A DNA stretch of 64,000 bases from Lysobacter sp. KIS68-7 (GCF_021284745.1 NZ_CP089925.1:1797001-1861000); one strand, 5' to 3'; shown: positions 8,957-15,262, numbered from the stretch's first letter. Numbers and translations: made by a program. The notes: a model not told the origin generated them from the letters alone.

Positions 8957-9307
8957 ATGCGTCCCGAAGCGGACTGGAGGCGTCCGCAGCTCCAGCGAAT
9001 GGATCAGAAACAGGTCGCGAGCGCGTTCGAGTGCGCTTGGAACGCACTCGGAGACGTCGGCAACGCGTTCAAGTGGGTTCCGAACGCACCCGGAGACGTC
9101 GGCAACGCGTTCAAGTGGGTTCGGAACGCACTCGGAGACGTCGGCAACGCGTTCAAGTGGGTTCGGAACGCACTCGGAGACGTCGGCGATGCGTTCAAGT
9201 GCCTTGCAGACGCAATCGAACGCCCTTCAAGCGCACTCGAACGGGCCCAGGACCCAAATGGGTGCGTTGGGAACGCGTTCGAAGCACTGGCAAACCCGTT
9301 CGAGTGA
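8957..9307 (+). CDS. Heptad-repeat hypothetical protein
   Basis: A 116-aa frame (alternative start at 8999 gives 102 aa). From about residue 22 it is a chain of seven-residue units of the type N-A-(F/L)-x-x-V-x. Examples are SAFECAW, NALGDVG, NAFKWVP, NAFKWVR, DAFKCLA, DAIERPS, SALERAQ and NAFEALA. Units outside the perfect DNA repeat keep the same phase, which argues for coding. The third-position GC is the best of the three forward frames. It would form an amphipathic helix. No strong ribosome binding site is seen, and the reading could still be chance within a minisatellite. Confidence 0.4.
   Translation: MRPEADWRRPQLQRMDQKQVASAFECAWNALGDVGNAFKWVPNAPGDVGNAFKWVRNALGDVGNAFKWVRNALGDVGDAFKCLADAIERPSSALERAQDPNGCVGNAFEALANPFE
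9041..9208. repeat. 42-bp tandem repeat, four copies
   Basis: Four direct units begin at 9041, 9083, 9125 and 9167. Each starts AACGCACTCGGAGACGTCGG and continues CAACGCGTTCAAGTGGGTTC, with one to three differences between units. Each unit is itself two diverged 21-bp halves. The 42-nt length is a multiple of three, so copy number can change without a frameshift. Degenerate units flank both ends. Confidence 0.9.
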
Positions 9308-9333
9308 GCGCAAGTCCCAATTGAGAGGTCGAG

Positions 9334-9359
9334 TGTCCGCTTTCGGCCAGAAGCGGACA
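9334..9359. repeat. Short palindrome, class A copy
   Basis: TGTCCGCTT and AAGCGGACA form a perfect 9-bp stem around an 8-nt TCGGCCAG loop. It lies 26 nt after the heptad-repeat ORF stop. It is the best-preserved class A copy; relatives are found mainly between 9 and 18.4 kb. Confidence 0.85.
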
Positions 9360-9544
9360 TTCGTCGTCTTCAGTTATTGGAGTACGCCGCACCGCTCGTC
9401 TGAATTGCGACGAGAATCCGCACACCGTGGCAAACAGGTCCATATTGAGTGGGCTAGCTTGCGAATCGGTTTACTAAGCCCTCTCAGAAGCGCCCTTGCC
9501 GCCACGCCCCTGAGGCGAGAATTTTGCGGCCCGAGGAAAGCGCA

Positions 9545-9727
9545 ATGGAGTCCCCTAGAAGCAAACTTCGACGCCGTGCCAACGTCGTCGTCCGAAGTCT
9601 CGCGCCGCACCCCGCACCTTCGCGGACGGGATGGCCGCCCTTGTCTGAAACACCCTTGCTACGCCGGCGCCAAACTGACGCGCCGCCTTGGCATCTGGAT
9701 GAATCCCCGCACGAATGGAAGCGTTGA
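9545..9727 (+). CDS. Tiny WKR-tail protein, paralogue 1
   Basis: A 60-aa basic protein starting MESPRSKLRRR and ending in PPWHLDESPHEWKR. It is paralogous to the 62-aa product at 13607-13795. The C-terminal 33 codons align with shared G-W-P, L-S, T-P-L, R-R-R, P-W-H and W-K-R residues, while most matching codons differ at synonymous positions. That pattern supports translation of both. No known family is recognised. The start is uncertain: an in-frame ATG at 9524 exists. Confidence 0.55.
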   Translation: MESPRSKLRRRANVVVRSLAPHPAPSRTGWPPLSETPLLRRRQTDAPPWHLDESPHEWKR

Positions 9728-9753
9728 GTCCGATCTCTTGAAGGTGGCCCGTC

Positions 9754-10008
9754 ATGCATGCGCAACATGCCCTCTCCGCGGTGGAACTGGAAATCCAGTC
9801 TTTTGCCACAACGCTCAACCGCTGCTTCCGAGAGGCGGGTTGGGATGTCGTGGGTTCGTATGCTGAAGAAGCGTGGCCTGCATCGGAAAGAGCTGGTGCG
9901 CGATGGCCAGAAGTCAAATCTCGCGTCCGCGCAGCTTGGGAAGCCGGCGCCGCGGCGCGTCCACCCAAAGGTCACCGCGTCCTGGCGAATGAAGTTTCGA
10001 CTCTTTGA
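9754..10008 (+). CDS. Small hypothetical protein
   Basis: An 84-aa protein beginning MHAQHALSAVELEIQSFATT, mainly helical with a tryptophan-rich middle (AGWDVVGSYAEEAWPASE). An AAGGTGG sequence lies 6 nt before the ATG. It starts 26 nt after the tiny paralogue gene, so the two may be cotranscribed. A degenerate palindrome follows its stop. No family is recognised. Confidence 0.55.
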   Translation: MHAQHALSAVELEIQSFATTLNRCFREAGWDVVGSYAEEAWPASERAGARWPEVKSRVRAAWEAGAAARPPKGHRVLANEVSTL

Positions 10009-10030
10009 CCGTTGACGCGCCTCCTAGCGG

Positions 10031-10060
10031 AACTGCGCTATCAGCCAGAAGCGGAGACTC
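10031..10060. repeat. Short palindrome, degenerate class A copy
   Basis: It reads CTGCGCTATCAGCCAGAAGC then GGAGACTC, retaining the GCCAGAAGCGG half but with a decayed left arm. It lies just after the 9754-10008 gene and is read through by the C-terminus of the decayed gene at 10041-10277. Confidence 0.55.
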
Positions 10061-10277
10061 GCGAACGCCGAAGTGGGTGGTCGAACCTTCTCGTGCCGAC
10101 TTCAAGCGACGGTGGCGGCAGATTCTGGAGCTCACCGAGCACTGCGATACAAATCTCGACCGCTTGTCTTGCAGCCGTCTCCACGCTGGTTGCCATGGGA
10201 CTCGTATGGCCTCCGGCAACCAGCGCAGACACCAGGATCGCCGCCGAGAGCTTGTCGGAATCTTCGACTCGATCTTG
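10041..10277 (-). pseudogene. Decayed copy of the 68-aa gene at 11258-11464
   Basis: In frame, the minus strand encodes HQDRVEDSDKLSAAI and ALVAGGHTSPMATSV, nearly identical to the 11258-11464 product. The first ~20 codons, including the start and ribosome binding site, are missing: about 103 bp present at 11438-11540 is absent here, and a TGA lies just upstream. The original stop is also lost, so the frame runs on into the neighbouring palindrome. The 63-aa frame from the internal GTG is unlikely to be functional. Confidence 0.65.
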
Positions 10278-10313
10278 ATGGGAAGGGCGCTGTCATCCGC
10301 CAGCTCAGTGGAG
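10097..10313. repeat. Duplicated segment, copy 1
   Basis: This segment matches 11253-11568 at roughly 80-85 percent by eye. Both halves of the match are present (to 10277, then from about 10279: GGGAAGGGCGCTGTCATCC), but the 103-bp middle of copy 2 is missing. The two copies lie about 1.15 kb apart in direct orientation. Confidence 0.75.
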
Positions 10314-10417
10314 TTTCACGGGGATGGGAGCGTAAAGGGCCTATCATCATCTGGCACTCGATTCGTACTTCTGGTCGTGCCCCGAGCCCCCGTGCAGCTC
10401 CAACTGGAGATTGCACC

Positions 10418-10705
10418 GTGCTCCAAGTCTATTCCCATCGCGACATCCCATGGATCCTCGTCCGGGGGCAGCCCACTTCTGCTGCAACGCGAGCATTTGG
10501 TGTTCTGCGCCATGAGGGGGGATTCCCAATTTGCCGCCTGACCGACTCAGAACAACGCCTCGTCCTTCGCGAGATCGCAGAACACGCGTTTGCCCGAGTC
10601 CCGAAGGCGACTGCACAGAGGCTGCTATCAGTGCCTACTAGGTTGCTCAAGAGACGATCAACTCGTTGGTTCTCATTCCGTGCGCCGTCTCCCCAGGCCG
10701 GTTGA
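10418..10705 (+). CDS. Small hypothetical protein (GTG start)
   Basis: A 95-aa product from a GTG at 10418 with GGAG 9 nt upstream. It reads LQVYSHRDIPWILVRGQPTS, then a helical LTDSEQRLVLREIAEHAFAR and a basic tail. The same frame is open further upstream, but that part overlaps the duplicated segment and looks non-coding. In the second duplicate the equivalent position holds the unrelated 73-aa gene at 11625. No family is recognised; GC content is lower than the window average. Confidence 0.4.
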   Translation: MLQVYSHRDIPWILVRGQPTSAATRAFGVLRHEGGFPICRLTDSEQRLVLREIAEHAFARVPKATAQRLLSVPTRLLKRRSTRWFSFRAPSPQAG

Positions 10706-10745
10706 ACGAAAGAACAGTGGGCGCCAATCAAAACGAGACCTAGTT

Positions 10746-10985
10746 ATGAACTGCGACAAGTTCCGCCTCCCCAATGTTCCAGCACCTCCCGCCATGCCAC
10801 GGGAGGTTCCCGGGAGGACATCGTTTTTAAGGATTGGATCGAGGCCAGAAAACCTGACGAAGGCAGAGACAGAGGTCCTGACTGAAGAGAAGCGAAGGCT
10901 TATCGAGCAGATCGATTCGAGGCGAATCCCCATAACCATTACGAATGCGAAATGGTCATTGAAGATTTCTCTTGGTACCCGTTAG
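10746..10985 (+). CDS. Possible small protein
   Basis: A 79-aa frame starting MNCDKFRLPNVPAPPAMPRE, with a charged helix (ENLTKAETEVLTEEKRRLIE) in the middle. Codon choice is poor in GC compared with neighbours, and no convincing ribosome binding site is visible. Its last 34 nt overlap the next frame, which also looks coding upstream of its ATG, so the two may be parts of one frameshifted gene. Confidence 0.3.
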   Translation: MNCDKFRLPNVPAPPAMPREVPGRTSFLRIGSRPENLTKAETEVLTEEKRRLIEQIDSRRIPITITNAKWSLKISLGTR

Positions 10986-11200
10986 AAACGCATGCAGGCG
11001 ATCACCTGCGATGTGGAACCAACGGGATTGACTACGCCAGAGTGGCCCCGGCGGGCCCTCACGATGAGTGGGTCGCCACGGTCAACTTGCATAGGCCAAA
11101 TAACGAGCGTCGAAGCGCAACCTTCGACAGCAAGGACGAAGCCAAGGCCGGCGTACGTGAATGGTTGTGCGGCGCACTCGCCAGCAGGACGATGAAGTAA
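10952..11200 (+). CDS. Small hypothetical protein
   Basis: An 82-aa product starting MVIEDFSWYPLETHAGDHLR, with a predicted beta-rich core (YARVAPAGPHDEWVATVNLH) and a helical end (DSKDEAKAGVREWLCGAL), consistent with a small double-stranded-RNA-like or DUF fold that I cannot name. The same frame upstream of the ATG still reads like protein back to a TGA at 10883, with no start codon, so the 5' end may have been altered. A strong terminator follows at 11224. Confidence 0.5.
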   Translation: MVIEDFSWYPLETHAGDHLRCGTNGIDYARVAPAGPHDEWVATVNLHRPNNERRSATFDSKDEAKAGVREWLCGALASRTMK

Positions 11201-11223
11201 GTCCGCAGGCATGCGGCAACGGG

Positions 11224-11247
11224 AAACGGGGCTAAGGCCCCGTTTTT
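11224..11247 (+). terminator. Rho-independent terminator
   Basis: A nine-base-pair stem, AAACGGGGC paired with GCCCCGTTT, has a short TAAG loop and is followed by a run of five T. It lies 24 nt after the 10952-11200 stop and is the clearest terminator in the accessory region. Confidence 0.85.
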
Positions 11248-11252
11248 CGTAC

Positions 11253-11568
11253 TGACTTCAAACCGTCGATGACGGCGGCAGCTTGCGGAGCTCTCCGAGC
11301 ACGGCGAAATAGATCTCAACCGCTTGTTTTGCAGCCATGTCCACGCTAGTTGCCATTGGACTCGTATGCCCTCCGGCAACCAACGCAGATGCCAAAATCG
11401 CCGCCGAGCGCTTGTCGGAATCTTCTATTCGATCTTGCCGTTGATTGGACCATTCATTAGCCATCTCGTTCTCCAAGAGCGCGCAAACACTCGACAATTC
11501 GAGCAGTCCAAGCAGCGTGGCATAGTCGGGATAAAGTCGGTGGGAAAGGCTCTGTCATCCTCCAGCTC
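11253..11568. repeat. Duplicated segment, copy 2 (intact)
   Basis: This is the longer duplicate of 10097-10313. It retains the 103 bp (11438-11540) that carry the start codon and ribosome binding site of the minus-strand gene at 11258-11464. Confidence 0.75.
11258..11464 (-). CDS. Small hypothetical protein (intact duplicate)
   Basis: A 68-aa product beginning MANEWSNQRQDRIEDSDKRS, with a conserved central ALVAGGHTSPMATSV and a helical end AAKQAVEIYFAVLGELRKL. GGAG lies 5 nt before the ATG at 11464. A longer frame to 11497 is possible but lacks that signal. A decayed paralogue is at 10041-10277, with mostly conservative differences. No known family; its size and hydrophilic character suggest a cytosolic protein. 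Confidence 0.6.
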   Translation of the reverse strand: MANEWSNQRQDRIEDSDKRSAAILASALVAGGHTSPMATSVDMAAKQAVEIYFAVLGELRKLPPSSTV

Positions 11569-11624
11569 ACGCAAGGTGGTCACCACCTTGGGAACAGATT
11601 GCTGGGTGCACCAGAGGATTCCCC

Positions 11625-11846
11625 ATGATGACCCGCGACCTCGATCAACCACATTCGTCCCAAGGCTCGTTGGCTTCGATTGGCCGGCAACAGCTATTGG
11701 AGGCCGAAATGCGCGGCCTTGCCGTAACCGAGGAGCGCCACTCGAAATATCGGTACGGCGAGTTCGTGTATGACAACTTGGAGTCTGCGATGGCATACGC
11801 CAGGCTACAGCGCGACAGAACGCTCCGCCTGCCGGATTCGCGATAG
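11625..11846 (+). CDS. Small hypothetical protein
   Basis: A 73-aa acidic/basic product starting MMTRDLDQPHSSQGSLASIG. The C-terminal YGEFVYDNLESAMAYARLQR resembles the small helical hypothetical proteins found in accessory regions. AGAGGA lies 7 nt before the ATG. It is divergent from the 11258-11464 gene. No family is recognised. Confidence 0.55.
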   Translation: MMTRDLDQPHSSQGSLASIGRQQLLEAEMRGLAVTEERHSKYRYGEFVYDNLESAMAYARLQRDRTLRLPDSR

Positions 11847-12090
11847 ATTCGCAACGATTCGTGCGCCGCTGATCACGTTGGCGTAGCTCACGGTCAACTC
11901 ACGTCACGTGGCGCAACCTGCCATGGCATTACGACGCAATGTCGTAACGGCCACTCAGCGGCGCTGCACGCCCCCCCATTCCTTCCTCCGCACTGAGCCC
12001 CGCGTTCCTGTCGCCTCGACAGGAGCCACGGCTTCGGCCGATTCGCGAGCTCGCAATTCTGCGGTTCGTACTTCAAAGGCATCAACTTCT

Positions 12091-12534
12091 ATGAACACTG
12101 TCACCAACACCGTTAACACCAAGAACCTCGTCGATACCGCTGCTGCCAACGGGTCGTTCAAGACATTCGGCAAGGCCATCGAACGCGCTGGCATGAGCGA
12201 CATGCTGCGTGGCGTGGGCCCCTTCACCATCTTCGCCCCGACCGACACCGCATTCGAGAAGCTGCCTACCGGCAAGCTTGATAGCTTGTTCAAGGACGAG
12301 AGCAAGGAAGAGCTCGTTTCGCTTCTCAACTACCATGTCGTCAGCGGCCGCAAGCCCATCGCCGACGTCGGCAAGTGGGAGGCCGCCAGAACCGTCAACG
12401 GTCAATCCGCCCCGATCACGATGACGAAGGACCAGGTCAGCATCGATGGCGCGCTCGTCACCTCGGCTGACATTACGTCCAGCAATGGCATTCTCCACGG
12501 CATCGACAAGGTCAATATTCCGACCAAGAAGTAA
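12091..12534 (+). CDS. Fasciclin (FAS1) domain protein
   Basis: A 147-aa product that is essentially a single FAS1 domain: TKNLVDTAAANGSFKTFGKA, then GPFTIFAPTDTAFEKLP (H1 motif), LLNYHVVSGRK (YH motif) and NGILHGIDKV. FAS1 domains mediate adhesion. No signal peptide is visible from this ATG. The longer in-frame N-terminus from 11908 is Arg/Thr-rich and not a convincing signal peptide, so either the start is different or the protein is cytosolic. A GC-rich hairpin follows the stop. Confidence 0.9.
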   Translation: MNTVTNTVNTKNLVDTAAANGSFKTFGKAIERAGMSDMLRGVGPFTIFAPTDTAFEKLPTGKLDSLFKDESKEELVSLLNYHVVSGRKPIADVGKWEAARTVNGQSAPITMTKDQVSIDGALVTSADITSSNGILHGIDKVNIPTKK

Positions 12535-12550
12535 TTGGTGTCGTGACCAG

Positions 12551-12574
12551 GCGGCGGGCCTCATGGCCCGCCGC
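12551..12574 (+). terminator. GC-rich hairpin after the fasciclin gene
   Basis: A perfect 10-bp stem, GCGGCGGGCC against GGCCCGCCGC, with a TCAT loop, lies 16 nt after the fasciclin stop. There is no T run, so it is a terminator-like or mRNA-stabilising hairpin rather than a classic intrinsic terminator. Confidence 0.5.
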
Positions 12575-12603
12575 TTCGCTACCGAGCACCAGAGGACTGC
12601 GCC

Positions 12604-12912
12604 ATGACTACCGTTTTCTCCACCATGCAAAGGCATATGAAGCGAGTCTTTGCCTTCAGCTCGTCGGCATTACGCCCAGGTCGCGGAACACGGACGTTCA
12701 CCTTGCGCGAACTCCTGAAGGAATTAGAGGGTGCCCGCAGCCGCGCCATCCTTGCACCTCCAGATCTGACGAAGCTGCTGGCAGTCGTCAGTGGCGATCT
12801 CGCCGTTGCCGTCCGCTATCCGGAGCGCCGCGGCGGACCGGACACGCTTAGAACGATGGGCGCTTGGAACACGCGCTACAACCACCTGCGTCGTTATCTG
12901 CCACGCGAGTAA
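12604..12912 (+). CDS. Hypothetical protein
   Basis: A 102-aa basic protein starting MTTVFSTMQRHMKRVFAF, with a helical FTLRELLKELEGARSRAI and a strand-rich LLAVVSGDLAVAVRYPE. AGAGGA lies 7 nt before the ATG. It sits between the fasciclin gene and the Csp operon on the same strand. No family is recognised. Confidence 0.55.
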   Translation: MTTVFSTMQRHMKRVFAFSSSALRPGRGTRTFTLRELLKELEGARSRAILAPPDLTKLLAVVSGDLAVAVRYPERRGGPDTLRTMGAWNTRYNHLRRYLPRE

Positions 12913-13056
12913 GTGACTTGGGATGGGGTCACGGCTTGATCACGGCCGTCGGCTCATCGTGCGTCGATCCAGCCGCGCCGTTCGCGCTTCTCGACATCCC
13001 GCCGACCTGCGAATTGCCCCGCGCGCACGCGCGCCGGTTTGCAGGAGAAAGGCGAA

Positions 13057-13260
13057 ATGTCATCCACCTATTCAATGGTGAAGTGGCGCCCCTGGCGTTG
13101 GGCCTCCGCTGGCTTTTCCGCCGACCCCAAGACGCCTCAGCCATTGCTTGCCGCGCACGGTCCGGACGAAGCGTGCGATCGCGCATTGGCTGCTGCCGAG
13201 AACGAAGGCTGGCCGCTGACGACGACGCGGCATGAAATTCGAACGGAGGCCAACCCGTGA
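13057..13260 (+). CDS. Small hypothetical protein, first gene of the Csp operon
   Basis: A 67-aa product starting MSSTYSMVKWRPWRWASAGF, with a C-terminal CDRALAAAENEGWPLTTTRH. AGGAGAAAGG lies just before the ATG. Its stop overlaps the Csp start (ATGA), so the two are translationally coupled. It could be an accessory factor of the copper protein; that is inference from coupling alone. Confidence 0.6.
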   Translation: MSSTYSMVKWRPWRWASAGFSADPKTPQPLLAAHGPDEACDRALAAAENEGWPLTTTRHEIRTEANP

Positions 13261-13610
13261 CCCATCATTCGGCTGGCCACCGCAGCCCGGAGATGAATCG
13301 ATGCATCGCAAACTGCACGGAATGCCACGCGGTTTGCATCGAGACGATCAGTTACTGCCTGTCGAAAGGCGGCAAGTATGCGGCCGAACACCACATCACG
13401 TTGTTGGCTTCATGTGCCGACATTTGCCGCACCAGCGCAGACACGATGCTTCGTGGTGCAGGTGTTCATTCGTACACATGCGCAGCGTGCGCATCGATCT
13501 GCGAACAATGCGCAGATTCCTGTAGCCGGCTGGACGATCCCGAGACGTCCAAGTGTGCTGAAGCCAGTCGCCGCTGCGCGGAAAGCTGTGCAGACATGTC
13601 CCCGAAATGA
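13257..13610 (+). CDS. Four-helix-bundle copper-binding (Csp/DUF326) protein
   Basis: A 117-aa protein with 15 cysteines in the characteristic spacing of the DUF326 copper-storage family (CIANCTECHAVC, then SCADICRTSAD and CAACASICEQCADSC). In known family members the cysteines line the core of a four-helix bundle and bind many Cu(I) ions. There is no signal peptide, so this is a cytosolic Csp3-like form. It is coupled by ATGA overlaps to both the preceding and following genes. Confidence 0.93.
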   Translation: MTHHSAGHRSPEMNRCIANCTECHAVCIETISYCLSKGGKYAAEHHITLLASCADICRTSADTMLRGAGVHSYTCAACASICEQCADSCSRLDDPETSKCAEASRRCAESCADMSPK

Positions 13611-13795
13611 AGTATCAATCGCTGACGCAGCGCCGCTCTCGTGCACGGGCAATCCTGTGGAACCTCCTCGGCACGGCTTCCGCGACAACGAGGGTCGGCT
13701 GGCCAAAGCTATCGGCTACGCCCCTGTGCAGGCGACGCTCGGCCGATGCTGACCCTTGGCATCCCGACGGCCCGCCGGACCCATGGAAGCGGTAA
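13607..13795 (+). CDS. Tiny WKR-tail protein, paralogue 2
   Basis: A 62-aa basic product whose ATG overlaps the Csp stop (ATGA), so it is the third gene of that operon. Its C-terminal half (RVGWPKLSATPLCRRRSADA, then DPWHPDGPPDPWKR) matches the 9545-9727 product in protein while differing at many synonymous codon positions. Unknown family; a link to copper handling is suggested only by the operon. Confidence 0.6.
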   Translation: MKYQSLTQRRSRARAILWNLLGTASATTRVGWPKLSATPLCRRRSADADPWHPDGPPDPWKR

Positions 13796-13848
13796 TGACG
13801 GGTGGTTGCTCCCGGAACGGACGCGGCGGGTGCCTGGTCCAAACGTGA

Positions 13849-13878
13849 TGTCCGCTTTGGGTCGATAGCGGTCACTCA
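13849..13878. repeat. Short palindrome, class B copy
   Basis: TGTCCGCTTTGGGTCGATAG followed by CGGTCACTCA. Class B differs from class A in its loop (TTGGGTCGA) and in GCGGTCA instead of GCGGACA. It follows the Csp operon. Confidence 0.8.
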
Positions 13879-13907
13879 GACTCCCGGAAGCAATCGAAAG
13901 GACCGAC

Positions 13908-13936
13908 TGTCCGCTTTCGGCCAAAAGCGGACATTC
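13908..13936. repeat. Short palindrome, class A copy
   Basis: TGTCCGCTTTCGGCCAAAAG followed by CGGACATTC, one change from the 9334 copy. It lies 30 nt after the class B copy and 8 nt before the end of the minus-strand gene at 13945. Confidence 0.85.
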
Positions 13937-13944
13937 AACTTTCG

Positions 13945-14349
13945 CTAGAGCCATCCCGTAAAGCGGGAAACATGACTCTTCTGGAATGCTCCACCGCTGT
14001 CGGTGTCGAGATGAATCAGATATCCACGTTCTTGCAGCTTGGACTGACCCGTGACGACTCTGCATGTAACGCGACGGGGAGAGTCTTGGGTGCACATGGA
14101 GAAGTAGTAGTCATCGTCGCCGGCACGAACGACCTGGCCTTGCAGGTTCTTATCCATTCCGACCTCCAGGCGAGACGGATCTGGCGAGACCTCATATGGC
14201 GTAGAGGTCGGCAGGCCAGCTGATGCCAGAACCAACACGATGGGTGATTCACATGCGCACGGAGTGGCCGAGAACGACAGAAGCGAGAAGCCGACAAGTA
14301 CGGCGACTGTGCTTGCCGCAAGCCCGGAAGCTATGACCGTTCTCTGCAT
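13945..14349 (-). CDS. Exported hypothetical protein, array gene 1
   Basis: A 134-aa protein with an N-terminal signal-like segment (IASGLAASTVAVLVGFSLL, cleavage probably near residue 33). The mature part contains GDDDYYFSMCTQDSPRRVTC and ends RFTGWL. Two cysteines could form a disulfide in the periplasm. The start at 14349 is the ATG directly before the signal; the frame upstream reads through repeats and looks non-coding. It is the last of nine minus-strand genes. No family is recognised. Confidence 0.55.
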   Translation of the reverse strand: MQRTVIASGLAASTVAVLVGFSLLSFSATPCACESPIVLVLASAGLPTSTPYEVSPDPSRLEVGMDKNLQGQVVRAGDDDYYFSMCTQDSPRRVTCRVVTGQSKLQERGYLIHLDTDSGGAFQKSHVSRFTGWL

Positions 14350-14365
14350 GGCTTTGAATGCCTGA

Positions 14366-14441
14366 TAGACCGGACGGGAGGATCGGGACTGCAAATTACG
14401 GGACTTAGTCCCGGCTAACAAGGCGATGCATGGCCGGTCTA
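14366..14441. repeat. Inverted repeat upstream of array gene 1
   Basis: TAGACCGG at 14366-14373 pairs with CCGGTCTA at 14434-14441. Inside lies a near-perfect small palindrome, CGGGACTTAGTCCCG (14399-14413). The element precedes the 14349 start and could be a promoter-proximal regulatory structure or a remnant of a mobile end. Confidence 0.5.
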
Positions 14442-14459
14442 CTGGGCAGCGCCTTTGAA

Positions 14460-14489
14460 TGTCCGCTTTGGGTCGAAAGCGGTCACTCA
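14460..14489. repeat. Short palindrome, class B copy
   Basis: TGTCCGCTTTGGGTCGAAAG followed by CGGTCACTCA, almost identical to the 13849 copy. It is located in the gap between array genes 1 and 2. Confidence 0.85.
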
Positions 14490-14520
14490 GAGGGCGCGGA
14501 AGCCACCACATGGGCCAGGA

Positions 14521-14548
14521 GCTTGCTTTCGGCCAGAAGCAGCCATTC
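14521..14548. repeat. Short palindrome, degenerate class A copy
   Basis: GCTTGCTTTCGGCCAGAAGC followed by AGCCATTC. It retains the class A loop, but both arms are altered. It forms a B-then-A pair with the 14460 copy, as at 13849/13908. Confidence 0.6.
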
Positions 14549-14570
14549 TTGCCTCCACTGAGCAAGTGGT

Positions 14571-15188
14571 TTAGCGGCTTTGAGCCGGTTGCTTGCCAGG
14601 CATGACTGTCTCGCGAAGCAGGTTCTGAAATTCCCAAGCAGAGACGAAAAAATCGTTCGACCGGGGGAAGAGGACTGGCGCCTTCTGTACCCCGATAAGG
14701 TGGCACTTCAACGACTCGAAGCGATCAGTCTTGAGGCCCAGTGTTGTCGCTGGCTTTCCATTTGCGTACTCGTCGTCGTTGGCTTCCAAGTCGATAAACG
14801 AGTACACGGTGTAACGGTAGCGCCCTGGAGTGGGTTTGCACTCCCTCCCTCCGTCCTCGGCGCACTTGTGCAGACCTCCATACCCAATGCTGTGATACGC
14901 GCGGCCGTTGGCGCTGCCCTCGACTGAGCAACGCACCTGAAGCTGGCGATCCCAGTCTTTGAAGTATTTGAGAAGGTCAGTTCGGCTGGAAATGCGGAAC
15001 TGGATCACCTGCCTCGGCACGTGTCGGCTTTCGGCAAACACATCTTCGGGAAAGATTGCTTCGTTCTCGAGAACTTGAATGGAGGCGTCTTCGAGTGTGA
15101 CGTCAACCCGGCCGGGACCGAAGGGCAGGGGATTCGTGCAGGAAACAGCGGCGAGTGACAGGAGGCAAAGAACCCCGCGACGAAGCAT
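14571..15188 (-). CDS. Lipoprotein, array gene 2
   Basis: A 205-aa protein with a lipoprotein signal (MLRRGVLCLLSLAAVSC, lipid Cys 17) and a mature domain containing HVPRQVIQFRISSRTDLLKY and CKPTPGRYRYTVYSFIDLE. Four further cysteines lie in the mature part. It is probably a periplasmic-face or outer-membrane lipoprotein of unknown function. The frame upstream of 15188 crosses a palindrome and is not used. Confidence 0.65.
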   Translation of the reverse strand: MLRRGVLCLLSLAAVSCTNPLPFGPGRVDVTLEDASIQVLENEAIFPEDVFAESRHVPRQVIQFRISSRTDLLKYFKDWDRQLQVRCSVEGSANGRAYHSIGYGGLHKCAEDGGRECKPTPGRYRYTVYSFIDLEANDDEYANGKPATTLGLKTDRFESLKCHLIGVQKAPVLFPRSNDFFVSAWEFQNLLRETVMPGKQPAQSR

Positions 15189-15234
15189 GGCTGTGGCGCC
15201 TTGGCCTATAGACGGGCGCAGAATAGTCGAACGC

Positions 15235-15262
15235 GTGACCTCTTTGGCTCGAAAGCGATCAC
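15235..15262. repeat. Short palindrome, diverged class B copy
   Basis: GTGACCTCTTTGGCTCGAAA followed by GCGATCAC; the outer GTGA and TCAC ends still pair. It lies between array genes 2 and 3 and touches the stop codon of the acetyltransferase gene. Confidence 0.65.

Noticed and set aside
9041..9208. CRISPR array
   Set aside because: Units are contiguous 42-bp direct repeats with no unique spacers and no cas genes nearby.
8787..9866. 359-codon plus-strand frame through the tandem repeat and palindrome
   Set aside because: It has a Ser/Thr/Arg-biased composition and crosses several small genes and a palindrome; the 8957 frame has better third-position GC and a heptad pattern.
11425..11796. 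123-codon minus frame upstream of the 68-aa gene
   Set aside because: It is antisense to the 11625 gene, Cys/Arg/Pro-rich and without a ribosome binding site; most of its length is outside the duplicated block.
11932..11950. TTACGAC-GCAAT-GTCGTAA hairpin as terminator or operator
   Set aside because: The stem is only 7 bp with no T run and no clear promoter beside it; left unannotated.
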